Shown here: positions 26,446 through 35,509 of the stretch, in pieces
Layout: every line of letters starts with the position of its first letter
Numbering within the stretch: position 1 is the first letter of the stretch
Assembly: GCF_036541405.1 (NCBI RefSeq)
Contig: NZ_JAZHFS010000003.1
Coordinates: 1-64,000, forward strand
Direction of reading: 5' to 3'
DNA length: 64,000 nucleotides
From: Clostridium_AD frigoriphilum
Lineage (GTDB): Bacteria > Bacillota > Clostridia > Clostridiales > Clostridiaceae
Notes under the pieces: model-generated
Databases searched by the model: none
Told to the model about the DNA's origin: nothing
Seen by the model: the letters and a program-made list of their open reading frames with translations, nothing else
Translations under genes and position numbers: made by a program

Positions 26446-26829
26446 ATGCCAACTATTAACCAATTAATAAGAAAAGGCAGAAAGACATTAGCTACAAAAT
26501 CAGCTGCACCAGCATTAAAAAATTGCCCACAAAAAAGAGGCGTTTGTACAGTAGTTAAAACAACAACTCCTAAGAAGCCAAACTCAGCATTAAGAAAAGT
26601 TGCAAGAGTAAGACTTACAAACGGATATGAAGTTACTGCGTATATTCCAGGTGTAGGCCACAACTTACAAGAACATAGTGTTGTTCTTATAAGAGGTGGA
26701 AAAGTTAAGGATTTACCAGGAGTTAGATACCACATCATCAGAGGAACATTAGATTCAGCTGGAGTTGCAGGAAGACTACAAAGTAGATCTAAATATGGTA
26801 CTAAAAGACCAAAGCAGGCAAAAAAATAA
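26446..26829 (+). CDS. rpsL: Ribosomal protein S12
   Basis: Decoding-centre protein of the 30S subunit. 127 residues with the conserved TPKKPNSALRKVARVRL segment; the lysines known for streptomycin resistance look wild type. ATG after TGGGGAGGTG. First of rpsL-rpsG-fusA. Confidence 0.97.
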   Translation: MPTINQLIRKGRKTLATKSAAPALKNCPQKRGVCTVVKTTTPKKPNSALRKVARVRLTNGYEVTAYIPGVGHNLQEHSVVLIRGGKVKDLPGVRYHIIRGTLDSAGVAGRLQSRSKYGTKRPKQAKK

Positions 26830-26974
26830 TGCTTTGAACTAAGGTGCAATGTCTTCAGCATTTATATATATGATAATTTAAATATTTACATACATTTGCA
26901 GAAGTACAGAGTGCTTTGCGGTAGAAATATCGAGTACCTATGAGTTAATTAAAATTGTTAAGGAGGGAAGTAAA

Positions 26975-27445
26975 GTGCCGAGAAAAGGATATATTGCAAA
27001 AAGAGATGTATTACCAGATCCTATGTACAACAGCAAAGTCGTTACAAAGTTAATAAACAATGTAATGGAGGATGGTAAAAGAGGAGTAGCACAAAAAATA
27101 TGCTATGAAGCTTTTGACATAATCAAAGAAAAGACAGGTAAAGAACCTTTAGAGGTTTTTGAAGCAGCATTAAATAATGTTATGCCATTACTTGAAGTAA
27201 AAGCTAGAAGAATAGGTGGAGCTAATTATCAAGTGCCTATCGAAGTTAGACCTGAGAGAAGACAAACATTAGGACTAAGATGGTTATTAATCGCTGCAGA
27301 TAACAGAGGCGAGAAATATGCAAGAGAAAAACTTGCAAATGAGTTACTTGAGGCTTCAAACAACACTGGAGCAGCAGTAAAGAAAAGAGAAGACATCCAC
27401 AAGATGGCTGAAGCTAACAAGGCTTTCGCTCATTACAGATATTAA
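26975..27445 (+). CDS. rpsG: Ribosomal protein S7
   Basis: Primary assembly protein of the 30S head; regulator of the str operon in E. coli. 156 residues, standard length, starting MPRKGYIAKRDVLPDP. GTG start after AAGGAGGGAAG. Confidence 0.97.
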   Translation: MPRKGYIAKRDVLPDPMYNSKVVTKLINNVMEDGKRGVAQKICYEAFDIIKEKTGKEPLEVFEAALNNVMPLLEVKARRIGGANYQVPIEVRPERRQTLGLRWLLIAADNRGEKYAREKLANELLEASNNTGAAVKKREDIHKMAEANKAFAHYRY

Positions 27446-27447
27446 TA

Positions 27448-27482
27448 ACAAAACTGTTTTGGCTTTGCCAAGACAGTTTTGT
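27448..27482 (+). promoter_or_regulatory. Perfect 16-bp hairpin between rpsG and fusA
   Basis: Bases 27448-27463 pair with 27467-27482 without a mismatch (one G-U), closing on a TTT loop. The following CAAATTT is not a clear T run. It could be a partial terminator, an RNase III site or a stability element. Confidence 0.6.
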
Positions 27483-27519
27483 CAAATTTAAAATCACTCG
27501 TTGAGAGGAGGAACAAATA

Positions 27520-29583
27520 GTGGCAAGAGAATATGCTTTAGAAAAATTCCGTAACATAGGTATTATGGCTCATATTGATGCTGGTAAAACAACTACTACT
27601 GAACGTATACTATTTTATACAGGAAAAACACATAAGATTGGTGAAGTTCATGATGGTGGAGCTACAATGGATTGGATGGTACAAGAACAAGAAAGAGGTA
27701 TAACAATAACTTCTGCGGCTACAACTTGTTTTTGGAAAGGTTACAATATAAACATTATTGACACACCAGGGCACGTAGATTTCACAATTGAAGTTCAAAG
27801 AGCTTTAAGGGTACTTGACGGTGCAGTTGCTGTATTTGCTGCAAAAGGTGGAGTTGAACCACAATCTGAAACAGTGTGGAGACAAGCTGCTAAGTATAAT
27901 GTTCCAAGAATGGCGTATGTTAATAAAATGGATATAATGGGTGCAGATTTTTATAGAGTTGTTGAGATGATGAGAGAAAGACTTCATGCCAATGCTGTTC
28001 CAATACAACTTCCAATAGGAAAAGAAGAAGGTTTCCTCGGAATTATAGATTTAATTAGAAATATTGCAGAAGTCTATAAGGACGATTTAGGAACACAAAT
28101 AGAAGAAATAGAAATTCCAGAAGATATGAAAGAATTAGCAGAAGAATATAGAGCAGCTATGGTTGAAGCAATAGCTGAACTAGATGAAAATCTTATGATG
28201 AAATATCTTGATGGTGAAGAAATCAGTGAAGAAGAATTAAAAGCAGCATTAAGAAAAGGTGTACTTAACAATGAAATAGTACCTGTAATCTGTGGTTCTT
28301 CATACAAAAACAAAGGTGTTCAAATGATGATAGATGCGGTTATAGAATACATGCCATCACCACTTGATATACCAAATGTTAAAGGACAGGATATTGATAC
28401 TGCCGAACCATTGGAAAGACATCCAAGTGATGATGAACCAATGGCAGCATTAGCATTTAAAATAGCCACAGACCCATTTGTTGGTAGACTTTGTTTTACA
28501 AGAGTTTACTCAGGCATAATGAAAACTGGTACATACGTTTTAAATGCTAACAAGGGTAAAAAAGAGAGAATTGCTAGGCTAGTTAAAATGCATGCTAATC
28601 ATAGAGAAGAAGTTGATGAATTACGTGCAGGAGAATTAGGTGCAATAATTGGACTTAAAAATACAACCACTGGAGAAACTTTATGTGATGAGGATCATCC
28701 AATATTGTTTGAGACCATGGACTTCCCAGATCCAGTTATTCATGTAGCTATTGAGCCTAAAACTAAAGTAGGACAAGAAAAATTGGGAATGGCTCTTGCA
28801 AAACTCTCAGAAGAAGATCCTACGTTCCAAACTTATACAGATCAAGAAACTGGTCAAACAATAATTGGTGGTATGGGTGAGCTTCATCTAGAGATTATTG
28901 TTGATAGACTTCAAAGAGAATTTAAAGTTGAATGTAATGTAGGTAAGCCACAAGTTGCTTATAAAGAGACAATACGTAAGCAAGTTAAAGCAGAAGGTAA
29001 ATACATTAAACAATCAGGTGGACGTGGACAATACGGTCACTGTTGGATAGAGTTAATACCAACTACTGAACCTTACTCGTTTGAAAATGCTACTGTTGGT
29101 GGATCTATTCCGAAAGAATTTATAGGACCAATAGAAAATGGAATTAAAGAAGCATCGAAAACTGGTATTCTTGCTGGATACCCAGTTCTTAACTTTAAAG
29201 TTAAAGTAGTTGATGGTTCATACCATGATGTTGACTCGAACGAAATGGCATTTAAGGTTGCTGGTTCTATGGCTTTCAAAAATGGTATGGCAAAAGCAGA
29301 TCCAGTATTGCTTGAACCAATAATGAAAGTTGAAGTAACAGTGCCAGAGGAATACATGGGCGATGTTATGGGAGATATTAATTCAAGAAGAGGTAGAATT
29401 GAAGGAATGGAAGCTGAATCAGGCGCTCAAGTAATAAGAGCAATGGTTCCATTATCTGAAATGTTTGGATATTCTACAACACTTAGATCAAGAACTCAAG
29501 GTAGAGGAGTATACAGTATGGAATTTGCTGCATATGAACCAGTTCCAAAGAGTATTCAAGAACAAGTTATAGGCGAAAAATAA
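27520..29583 (+). CDS. fusA: Elongation factor G
   Basis: Translocase GTPase. 687 residues with AHIDAGKTTTTERIL (P loop), DTPGHVDFT and NKMD, then domains II-V. GTG start after GAGAGGAGGAAC. tuf copy 2 follows after 45 bases. Confidence 0.98.
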   Translation: MAREYALEKFRNIGIMAHIDAGKTTTTERILFYTGKTHKIGEVHDGGATMDWMVQEQERGITITSAATTCFWKGYNINIIDTPGHVDFTIEVQRALRVLDGAVAVFAAKGGVEPQSETVWRQAAKYNVPRMAYVNKMDIMGADFYRVVEMMRERLHANAVPIQLPIGKEEGFLGIIDLIRNIAEVYKDDLGTQIEEIEIPEDMKELAEEYRAAMVEAIAELDENLMMKYLDGEEISEEELKAALRKGVLNNEIVPVICGSSYKNKGVQMMIDAVIEYMPSPLDIPNVKGQDIDTAEPLERHPSDDEPMAALAFKIATDPFVGRLCFTRVYSGIMKTGTYVLNANKGKKERIARLVKMHANHREEVDELRAGELGAIIGLKNTTTGETLCDEDHPILFETMDFPDPVIHVAIEPKTKVGQEKLGMALAKLSEEDPTFQTYTDQETGQTIIGGMGELHLEIIVDRLQREFKVECNVGKPQVAYKETIRKQVKAEGKYIKQSGGRGQYGHCWIELIPTTEPYSFENATVGGSIPKEFIGPIENGIKEASKTGILAGYPVLNFKVKVVDGSYHDVDSNEMAFKVAGSMAFKNGMAKADPVLLEPIMKVEVTVPEEYMGDVMGDINSRRGRIEGMEAESGAQVIRAMVPLSEMFGYSTTLRSRTQGRGVYSMEFAAYEPVPKSIQEQVIGEK

Positions 29584-29613
29584 TAATTAATATATGAGAT
29601 AATATGTAAATAT

Positions 29614-30824
29614 AAGGAGGAATACAAAATGGCAAAGGCAAAGTTTGAAAGAACAAAACCACATGTAAACATAGGAACAATAGGGCACGTAGATCACGGC
29701 AAGACAACATTAACAGCTGCAATAACTGCTGTACTTGCAACTAAAGGATTAGCAGAAGCATCAAGATTTGACCAAATTGATAAAGCACCAGAGGAAAGAG
29801 AAAGAGGAATAACAATTAACACATCGCATGTTGAATATGAAACAGAAAATAGACATTATGCACATGTTGATTGCCCAGGACATGCAGATTATGTAAAAAA
29901 CATGATTACAGGAGCAGCACAAATGGATGGAGCAATCCTAGTTGTTAGTGCAGCAGATGGTCCAATGCCTCAAACAAGAGAACATATATTACTTGCAAGC
30001 AGAGTTGGAGTAGGTTATATAGTAGTATTCTTGAACAAAGCAGATATGGTTGATGATCCAGAATTATTAGAACTTGTTGAAATGGAAGTAAGAGAATTAT
30101 TAAGTGAGTATGACTTCCCTGGTGATGACATTCCAATTATAACAGGATCAGCATTAAAAGCATTAGAAAATCCAACTGACCCAGAAGCAACAAAATGTAT
30201 ATATGAATTAATGGAAGCTGTAGATACTTATATTCCAACACCAGTAAGAGCTACAGATAAACCATTCTTAATGCCAGTGGAAGATGTATTCACAATCACA
30301 GGTAGAGGAACAGTTGCTACAGGAAGAGTTGAAACTGGGATACTTAAGGTTGGAGAAGAAGTAGAAATAGTTGGACTTAGCGAAGATAAAAGAAAAGTTG
30401 TATGTACAGGAGTTGAAATGTTCAGAAAACTTCTAGATCAAGCAATGGCTGGAGACAACATTGGAGCATTATTAAGAGGAGTTCAAAGAGCTGATATTGA
30501 AAGAGGTCAAGTACTTGCAAAACCAGGTTCAATACATCCACATGCAAAATTTGTAGGTCAAGTATATGTACTTAAAAAAGAAGAAGGCGGAAGACATACA
30601 CCATTCTTCGACGGATACAGACCACAATTTTATTTTAGAACAACAGATGTAACAGGATCAATAAAATTACCAGACGGAATGGAAATGGTAATGCCAGGAG
30701 ACCACATAGATATGAATGTAGAATTAATCACTCAAGTAGCAATGGATGAAGGATTAAGATTTGCAATCAGAGAAGGTGGAAGAACAGTAGGTTCTGGAGT
30801 TGTTACTTCAATAGTTAAATAGTA
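29614..30824 (+). repeat. Long direct repeat, copy 2 (tuf)
   Basis: Second copy of the tuf repeat at 13544-14754; identity starts and ends within a few bases of the coding region. Confidence 0.97.
29629..30822 (+). CDS. tuf: Elongation factor Tu, copy 2
   Basis: Same 397-residue protein as the first tuf gene, in the classical rpsL-rpsG-fusA-tuf context. The two genes differ at two silent sites only. ATG after AAGGAGG. It ends the str operon at a terminator. Confidence 0.98.
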   Translation: MAKAKFERTKPHVNIGTIGHVDHGKTTLTAAITAVLATKGLAEASRFDQIDKAPEERERGITINTSHVEYETENRHYAHVDCPGHADYVKNMITGAAQMDGAILVVSAADGPMPQTREHILLASRVGVGYIVVFLNKADMVDDPELLELVEMEVRELLSEYDFPGDDIPIITGSALKALENPTDPEATKCIYELMEAVDTYIPTPVRATDKPFLMPVEDVFTITGRGTVATGRVETGILKVGEEVEIVGLSEDKRKVVCTGVEMFRKLLDQAMAGDNIGALLRGVQRADIERGQVLAKPGSIHPHAKFVGQVYVLKKEEGGRHTPFFDGYRPQFYFRTTDVTGSIKLPDGMEMVMPGDHIDMNVELITQVAMDEGLRFAIREGGRTVGSGVVTSIVK

Positions 30825-30864
30825 ATTAACAAGATATTTAATACAATTAATTGGTTTTTTTAAT

Positions 30865-30914
30865 ATAATAAAAGCTTTTATTATTAAGGGGAAGAGGACG
30901 CTCTTCTCCTTTTA
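30865..30914 (+). terminator. Terminator after the str operon, preceded by a perfect palindrome
   Basis: A perfect 20-bp palindrome (30865-30884, centre AAGCTT) is followed by an 11-bp hairpin AAGGGGAAGAG / CTCTTCTCCTT with a GACG loop and a T-rich end. The second hairpin is the likely terminator. Confidence 0.8.
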
Positions 30915-30988
30915 AATACGAAAAAAATCATGTATAAATATAAATAAAAATAGCTGATATAAAAATAATTAAATAATAAAAAAAAAAC

Positions 30989-31017
30989 TTGTCAAAGTAA
31001 AAGAAATGTTGTATACT
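30989..31017 (+). promoter_or_regulatory. Promoter of the S10 operon
   Basis: TTGTCA, 17 bases, TATACT. Transcription would start near 31024 and produce a ~200-base leader before rpsJ. Confidence 0.78.
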
Positions 31018-31039
31018 TTAGAGGTTGTATTGTGTTAAC

Positions 31040-31215
31040 AGTGATGAGGTAAGAGGTTGCCGGACTTCCGGGTAATTCTTCACCGAACATGTCCTGATCT
31101 TGAATCGGGCGACGGGGTTCCTACAATTGTTTCATGTTTTTATTTCACGAAACACCCGGAACAGTTTACAGAACATCCGCTGTTGTACGTAAGAAGTAGA
31201 GCGTGCGATGAAAAG
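31040..31215 (+). ncRNA. Structured leader RNA of the S10 operon
   Basis: Markedly richer in G+C than its surroundings. Supported stems: CCGG/CCGG with an ACTT loop (31060-31071); CCTGAT/ATCGGG with a CTTGA loop (31093-31109); GTTCC/GGAAC (31117-31121 with 31159-31163) enclosing TGTTTC/GAAACA. A reading frame crosses it in phase with rpsJ, but the rpsJ start is fixed by its SD and family. An r-protein-binding leader is likely; the ligand cannot be told from sequence. Confidence 0.65.
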
Positions 31216-31227
31216 GAGGAAATAATA

Positions 31228-31536
31228 ATGATAAAGCAAAAAATTAGAATTAGATTAAAGGCTTTTGATCATAATATATTAGATCAATCAGCTGAAAAAA
31301 TTGTTCAAACTGCTAAAAGTACAGGAGCTAAAGTAGCTGGTCCAGTACCACTACCTACAGAAAAAGATGTAATTACAGTATTAAGGGCTCCACATAAATA
31401 TAAAGATTCGAGAGAACAATTCGAAATAAGAACTCATAAGAGGCTAATAGATATCATTAGTCCATCACCTAAAACTGTTGATGCTCTAATGAGACTCGAC
31501 TTACCAGCTGGTGTTGATATCGAAATAAAACTATAA
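31228..31536 (+). CDS. rpsJ: Ribosomal protein S10
   Basis: 30S head protein and NusB/NusG partner. 102 residues, starting MIKQKIRIRLKAFDH as in the family; ATG after AAAAGGAGGA. First gene of the S10 operon; its long leader is structured. Confidence 0.97.
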   Translation: MIKQKIRIRLKAFDHNILDQSAEKIVQTAKSTGAKVAGPVPLPTEKDVITVLRAPHKYKDSREQFEIRTHKRLIDIISPSPKTVDALMRLDLPAGVDIEIKL

Positions 31537-31563
31537 GCGTACATAGAAGTGCGATAAAACGTA

Positions 31564-31608
31564 AGTAATAGGTTTCTATTACTAACTATTATGATCACCA
31601 TTGTGGTC
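31564..31608 (+). promoter_or_regulatory. Two hairpins between rpsJ and rplC
   Basis: AGTAATAG/CTATTACT (loop GTTT) and GATCAC/GTGGTC (loop CATT) sit in the 98-base gap before rplC. No T runs follow. They may influence relative expression or RNA processing. Confidence 0.5.
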
Positions 31609-31634
31609 CGCTAATAAGTAGGAGGTGTATTTTC

Positions 31635-32264
31635 ATGAAAAAAGGTATAATGGGTAAAAAACTTGGTATGACTCAAATATTTGATGAGAATAGAAAAGTT
31701 GTTCCAGTAACGGTTGTTGAAGCAGGTCCATGTGTTGTTGTTCAAATAAAAACTGTTGAAAATGATGGTTATAGTGCAATTAAAGTTGGTTTTGGTGACA
31801 TAAGAGAAAAGTTAGTTAACAAACCAATGCAAGGACAATTTGCTAAAGCAGGTACTTCTTTAAGAAGATTCGTAAAAGAATTTAGAATGGAAGATACAAG
31901 TGCTTATGAAGTAGGTCAAGAGTTTAAGGCTGATATATTCGCAGCTGGAGATAAAATTGACGTATCAGGAATATCTAAAGGTAAGGGATTCCAAGGTTGT
32001 ATTAAAAGATGGAATCAGCACACAGGACCAATGAGTCATGGTTCTAAATTTAAAAGAGCAGTTGGATCAATGGGAGCATCTTCTGATCCATCAAAAACGT
32101 TTAAAAATAAACGTATGCCAGGTCATATGGGTAATGTTAGTAGAACAGTATTAAACCTTGTAATAGTTAAAGTAATGCCTGAAAAGAACATTATATTAAT
32201 TAAAGGTGGTATTCCAGGACCAAACAAAGGTACAGTTGTAATAAGAAATGCTGTTAAAGCGTAA
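31635..32264 (+). CDS. rplC: Ribosomal protein L3
   Basis: Early 50S assembly protein near the peptidyl-transferase centre. 209 residues starting MKKGIMGKKLGMTQIF, with the long loop carrying WNQHTGPMSHGSKF. ATG after TAGGAGGTG. Confidence 0.97.
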   Translation: MKKGIMGKKLGMTQIFDENRKVVPVTVVEAGPCVVVQIKTVENDGYSAIKVGFGDIREKLVNKPMQGQFAKAGTSLRRFVKEFRMEDTSAYEVGQEFKADIFAAGDKIDVSGISKGKGFQGCIKRWNQHTGPMSHGSKFKRAVGSMGASSDPSKTFKNKRMPGHMGNVSRTVLNLVIVKVMPEKNIILIKGGIPGPNKGTVVIRNAVKA

Positions 32265-32287
32265 CTTTAAAGAAAGGAGGATGCAGA

Positions 32288-32908
32288 ATGCTTACATTAG
32301 ATTTATTTAATAAACAAGCACAAAAAGTTGGAGACATTCAGTTAAATGAAAGTATATTTGGAGTTGAAATCAATGCGGATGCTATGCATCAAGTTGTTGT
32401 TGCACAACTTGCAAATAAAAGACAAGGAACTCAATCAGCTAAAACTAGAGCTGAAGTTCGAGGCGGTGGAATTAAGCCTTGGAGACAAAAGGGAACTGGT
32501 AGAGCAAGACAAGGTTCTATTAGAGCGCCACAATGGATACATGGTGGTATAGTTTTTGCTCCAAAGCCAAGAGATTACCGTATGTCTGTACCAAAGTCAA
32601 TGAGAAGAGTTGCTTTCAAATCAGCTTTATCAGCTAAAGTAGCTGAAAATGAAATGATAGTAATTGATAGTTTAGAATTTGACTCACCAAAAACTAAGGC
32701 AATGTTAGAGGTTTTAAAAGCTTTCGATGCTAAGAAAACTTTAATAGTTGTTGAAACTTCAGATGAGAATGTTTATAAATCAGGAAGAAATATACCTGGA
32801 GTACAAGTTACACCAGTAAATAACTTGAATGTTTATGACATACTTAAATATGAAAAATTCATAGTTACAAAGGATGCTGTATCTAAGATTGAGGAGGTGT
32901 ATATATAA
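32288..32908 (+). CDS. rplD: Ribosomal protein L4
   Basis: 50S assembly protein lining the exit tunnel and, in E. coli, regulator of the S10 operon. 206 residues; the tunnel loop (GGGIKPWRQKGTGRARQGS) is intact. SD AAAGGAGGATG. Its stop codon overlaps the rplW start by one base (TAATG), implying coupled translation. Confidence 0.97.
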   Translation: MLTLDLFNKQAQKVGDIQLNESIFGVEINADAMHQVVVAQLANKRQGTQSAKTRAEVRGGGIKPWRQKGTGRARQGSIRAPQWIHGGIVFAPKPRDYRMSVPKSMRRVAFKSALSAKVAENEMIVIDSLEFDSPKTKAMLEVLKAFDAKKTLIVVETSDENVYKSGRNIPGVQVTPVNNLNVYDILKYEKFIVTKDAVSKIEEVYI

Positions 32909-33201
32909 TGAAGCTAACTAGCCATGATATTATAAGAAAACCAGTAATTACTGAAAAAAGTATGGCGGTAATGGCTGATAAAAAATACACCTTTATAGTT
33001 GATATCCATGCAAATAAAACTCAGGTTAAAAAAGCAGTAGAAGAAGTATTTGGAGTTGTCGTTGAAAATGTAAGAACTTTAAAAAATATAGGTAAAACTA
33101 AAAGAGTTGGAGTTCACATTGGAAAAAGGGCAGACTTTAAAAAAGCTATTGTTACTTTAACAACAGAAAGTAAAACAATTGAGTTTTTTGATGGAATGTA
33201 A
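32908..33201 (+). CDS. rplW: Ribosomal protein L23
   Basis: Tunnel-exit protein that docks SRP and trigger factor. 97 residues; starts MKLTSHDIIRKPVITEKS. SD GAGGAGGTG lies in the end of rplD. Confidence 0.97.
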   Translation: MKLTSHDIIRKPVITEKSMAVMADKKYTFIVDIHANKTQVKKAVEEVFGVVVENVRTLKNIGKTKRVGVHIGKRADFKKAIVTLTTESKTIEFFDGM

Positions 33202-33257
33202 TTATTAAGCTAGTATTGGCAGAAGCCAGATAAGCGAGAAAAAAGGAGGGAATTCAC

Positions 33258-34091
33258 ATGGCAATTAAAAAATTTAGACCCACCACACCTTCAAGAAGAA
33301 ATATGACTATGTCTGATTTTGAAGAAATAACAACAGATAAGCCACTAAAATCACTTCTTGTAAGTACAAAAAGACATGGTGGTAGAAATAACCAAGGTAA
33401 GATAACTGTTCGTCACCGAGGTGGTGGAGCAAAACAGAGTTACAGAATAATTGATTTTAAGAGAAATAAAGATGCTATCCCAGCAAAAGTTTCTACAATT
33501 GAGTATGATCCAAACAGATCTGCTTACATAGCTCTTGTTGTTTATGCTGATGGTGAAAAAAGATACATAATTGCTCCAGTTGGTTTGAAAGTTGGAGATG
33601 TAATTGTATCCGGTGCCGATGCTGATATAAAAATTGGAAATACACTTCCAATAGTTAATATACCATTGGGTTCTACAATTCATAATATAGAATTACAAGT
33701 AGGAAAAGGTGCTCAACTTGTAAGATCTGCAGGTTCTTCAGCTCAGCTTATGGCTAAAGAAGGAGAATATGCTCAAGTAAGACTTCCAAGCGGTGAAGTA
33801 AGATATATTAGATTAAACTGTAGAGCTACTATAGGAACAGTTTCTAATTTAACTCATGACATTGTTAATATAGGTAAAGCAGGAAGAAAGAGACACTTAG
33901 GATTTAGACCTACAGTCAGAGGATCAGTAATGAATCCGAACGATCATCCACATGGTGGTGGAGAAGGTAAATCACCAGTTGGTCACGCTAGTCCGATGAC
34001 TCCTTGGGGTAAACCAGCATTAGGATATAAAACTAGAAAAACCAAAAAATACTCTGACAAATTTATTGTCAAAGGTAAAAATAGAAAATAG
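33258..34091 (+). CDS. rplB: Ribosomal protein L2
   Basis: Essential for subunit joining and peptidyl transfer. 277 residues with the conserved C-terminal NPNDHPHGGGEGKSPVG loop, including the key His. ATG after AAAGGAGGG. Confidence 0.98.
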   Translation: MAIKKFRPTTPSRRNMTMSDFEEITTDKPLKSLLVSTKRHGGRNNQGKITVRHRGGGAKQSYRIIDFKRNKDAIPAKVSTIEYDPNRSAYIALVVYADGEKRYIIAPVGLKVGDVIVSGADADIKIGNTLPIVNIPLGSTIHNIELQVGKGAQLVRSAGSSAQLMAKEGEYAQVRLPSGEVRYIRLNCRATIGTVSNLTHDIVNIGKAGRKRHLGFRPTVRGSVMNPNDHPHGGGEGKSPVGHASPMTPWGKPALGYKTRKTKKYSDKFIVKGKNRK

Positions 34092-34151
34092 TTTGAGGAG
34101 AATTTATCCTCTTTACTACTATGTTTATTGTGTATGAAGGGAGGCCACAAA

Positions 34152-34433
34152 GTGAGTAGATCAGTAAAAAAAGGACCTTATGTACAAGAAGTTCTGTTAA
34201 AAAGAATAAATGAAATGAACAAAAATGGCGAGAAAAAAGTAATAAAGACTTGGTCAAGAAGTTCTACTATTTTCCCACAAATGATAGGGCATACTATCGC
34301 AGTTCATGATGGAAGAAAACATGTGCCAGTTTATGTTTTAGAAGATATGGTAGGACATAAATTAGGAGAATTCGCATTAACTAGAACATTTAAAGGACAC
34401 ATTGACAGAGAAAGAACTAGCAAAGTAAGATAG
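34152..34433 (+). CDS. rpsS: Ribosomal protein S19
   Basis: 30S head protein contacting S13. 93 residues starting MSRSVKKGPYVQEVLL. GTG start after GGGAGGCC; an in-frame ATG eight codons upstream overlaps the SD and is rejected. Confidence 0.97.
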   Translation: MSRSVKKGPYVQEVLLKRINEMNKNGEKKVIKTWSRSSTIFPQMIGHTIAVHDGRKHVPVYVLEDMVGHKLGEFALTRTFKGHIDRERTSKVR

Positions 34434-34455
34434 TGCTGGAAGGAGGAAACAATCA

Positions 34456-34791
34456 ATGGAGGCTAAAGCTATAGCTAAATACGTAAGAACTTCTTCGATG
34501 AAAATGGGAATAGTTCTTGGGTTAATAAGAGGTAAAAATGTAAATGAAGCTTTTGCTATATTACAATACACTCCAAAAAATGCAGCTGAAGTAGTTAATA
34601 AAGTACTTAAATCAGCTGTAGCAAATGCAGAAAACAATTTAAATTTAGATATTAATAGACTATATGTTGCTGAAGCTTATGCATGCCAAGGTCCAACACT
34701 TAAGAGGTTTAGACCACGTGCACAAGGAAGAGCATATAGAATAAGAAAAAGATCTAGTCATGTCACTATTATAGTTACAGAGAGATCATAA
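34456..34791 (+). CDS. rplV: Ribosomal protein L22
   Basis: 50S protein with a beta hairpin in the exit tunnel. 111 residues; the hairpin region (LKRFRPRAQGRAYRIRKRSSH) is intact. ATG after GAAGGAGG. Confidence 0.97.
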   Translation: MEAKAIAKYVRTSSMKMGIVLGLIRGKNVNEAFAILQYTPKNAAEVVNKVLKSAVANAENNLNLDINRLYVAEAYACQGPTLKRFRPRAQGRAYRIRKRSSHVTIIVTERS

Positions 34792-34807
34792 GAAGGAGGG
34801 TTATAGC

Positions 34808-35473
34808 GTGGGACAGAAAATACATCCACATGGCTTTAGAGTCGGTGTAATAAAGGATTGGAGTTCTAAATGGTATGCAGATAAGAAGAACTTTTCAGAT
34901 AATCTTGTTGAAGATTTTAAGATTAGAAAATTCTTAAAAAGCAAACTTTATACAGCTGGAATTTCTAAGATTGAAATTGAAAGAGCAGCTAAAAGAGTTA
35001 AAATCAACATACACACTGCTAAACCAGGAATGGTAATTGGTAGAGGTGGCTCTGGTATTGAAGTTATAAAACTTGATATGAAAAAATTAGTAGCAGATAA
35101 AAATGTTTTAATTAACATAGTAGAAGTTAAACAAGCAGAAAACAATGCTCAATTAATGTCAGAAAATGTTGCTTCTCAATTAGAAAAAAGAATTTCTTTT
35201 AGAAGAGCAATGAAACAGACAATTCAACGAGCTATGAGATCTAATGTAAAGGGAGTCAAAATTGCTTGTGCAGGAAGACTTGGCGGAGCTGAAATAGCTA
35301 GAACTGAACATTATCATGAAGGTACAATACCTTGTCAAACATTAAGAGCTGATATAGACTATGGATTTGCAGAAGCAAATACAGTATATGGTAAAATCGG
35401 CGTTAAAGTTTGGGTATATAGAGGTGAAGTTCTTCCTACAAAGAAAACCGTTAAGGAAGAAATAAAAGCGTAA
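34808..35473 (+). CDS. rpsC: Ribosomal protein S3
   Basis: 30S head protein at the mRNA entry, with KH domain (GMVIGRGGSGIEVIK). 221 residues. GTG start after AGGAGGG. A 19-base tandem duplication starts in its last codons and crosses the stop codon. Confidence 0.97.
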   Translation: MGQKIHPHGFRVGVIKDWSSKWYADKKNFSDNLVEDFKIRKFLKSKLYTAGISKIEIERAAKRVKINIHTAKPGMVIGRGGSGIEVIKLDMKKLVADKNVLINIVEVKQAENNAQLMSENVASQLEKRISFRRAMKQTIQRAMRSNVKGVKIACAGRLGGAEIARTEHYHEGTIPCQTLRADIDYGFAEANTVYGKIGVKVWVYRGEVLPTKKTVKEEIKA

Positions 35474-35490
35474 GGAAGAAGTAAAAGCGT
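35453..35490 (+). repeat. 19-base tandem duplication across the rpsC stop codon
   Basis: 35453-35471 (AAGGAAGAAATAAAAGCGT) is followed immediately by 35472-35490 differing in one base (A to G). A third partial copy merges with the rplP SD. It lengthens the rpsC-rplP gap to 36 bases without changing the S3 end. Confidence 0.9.
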
Positions 35491-35509
35491 AAGGAAGGAG
35501 GAATAAGAC

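Noticed and set aside
31057..31227. A 57-residue extension of S10 in frame upstream
   Set aside because: The region is a structured leader, and S10 has a strong SD and the family N-terminus at 31228.
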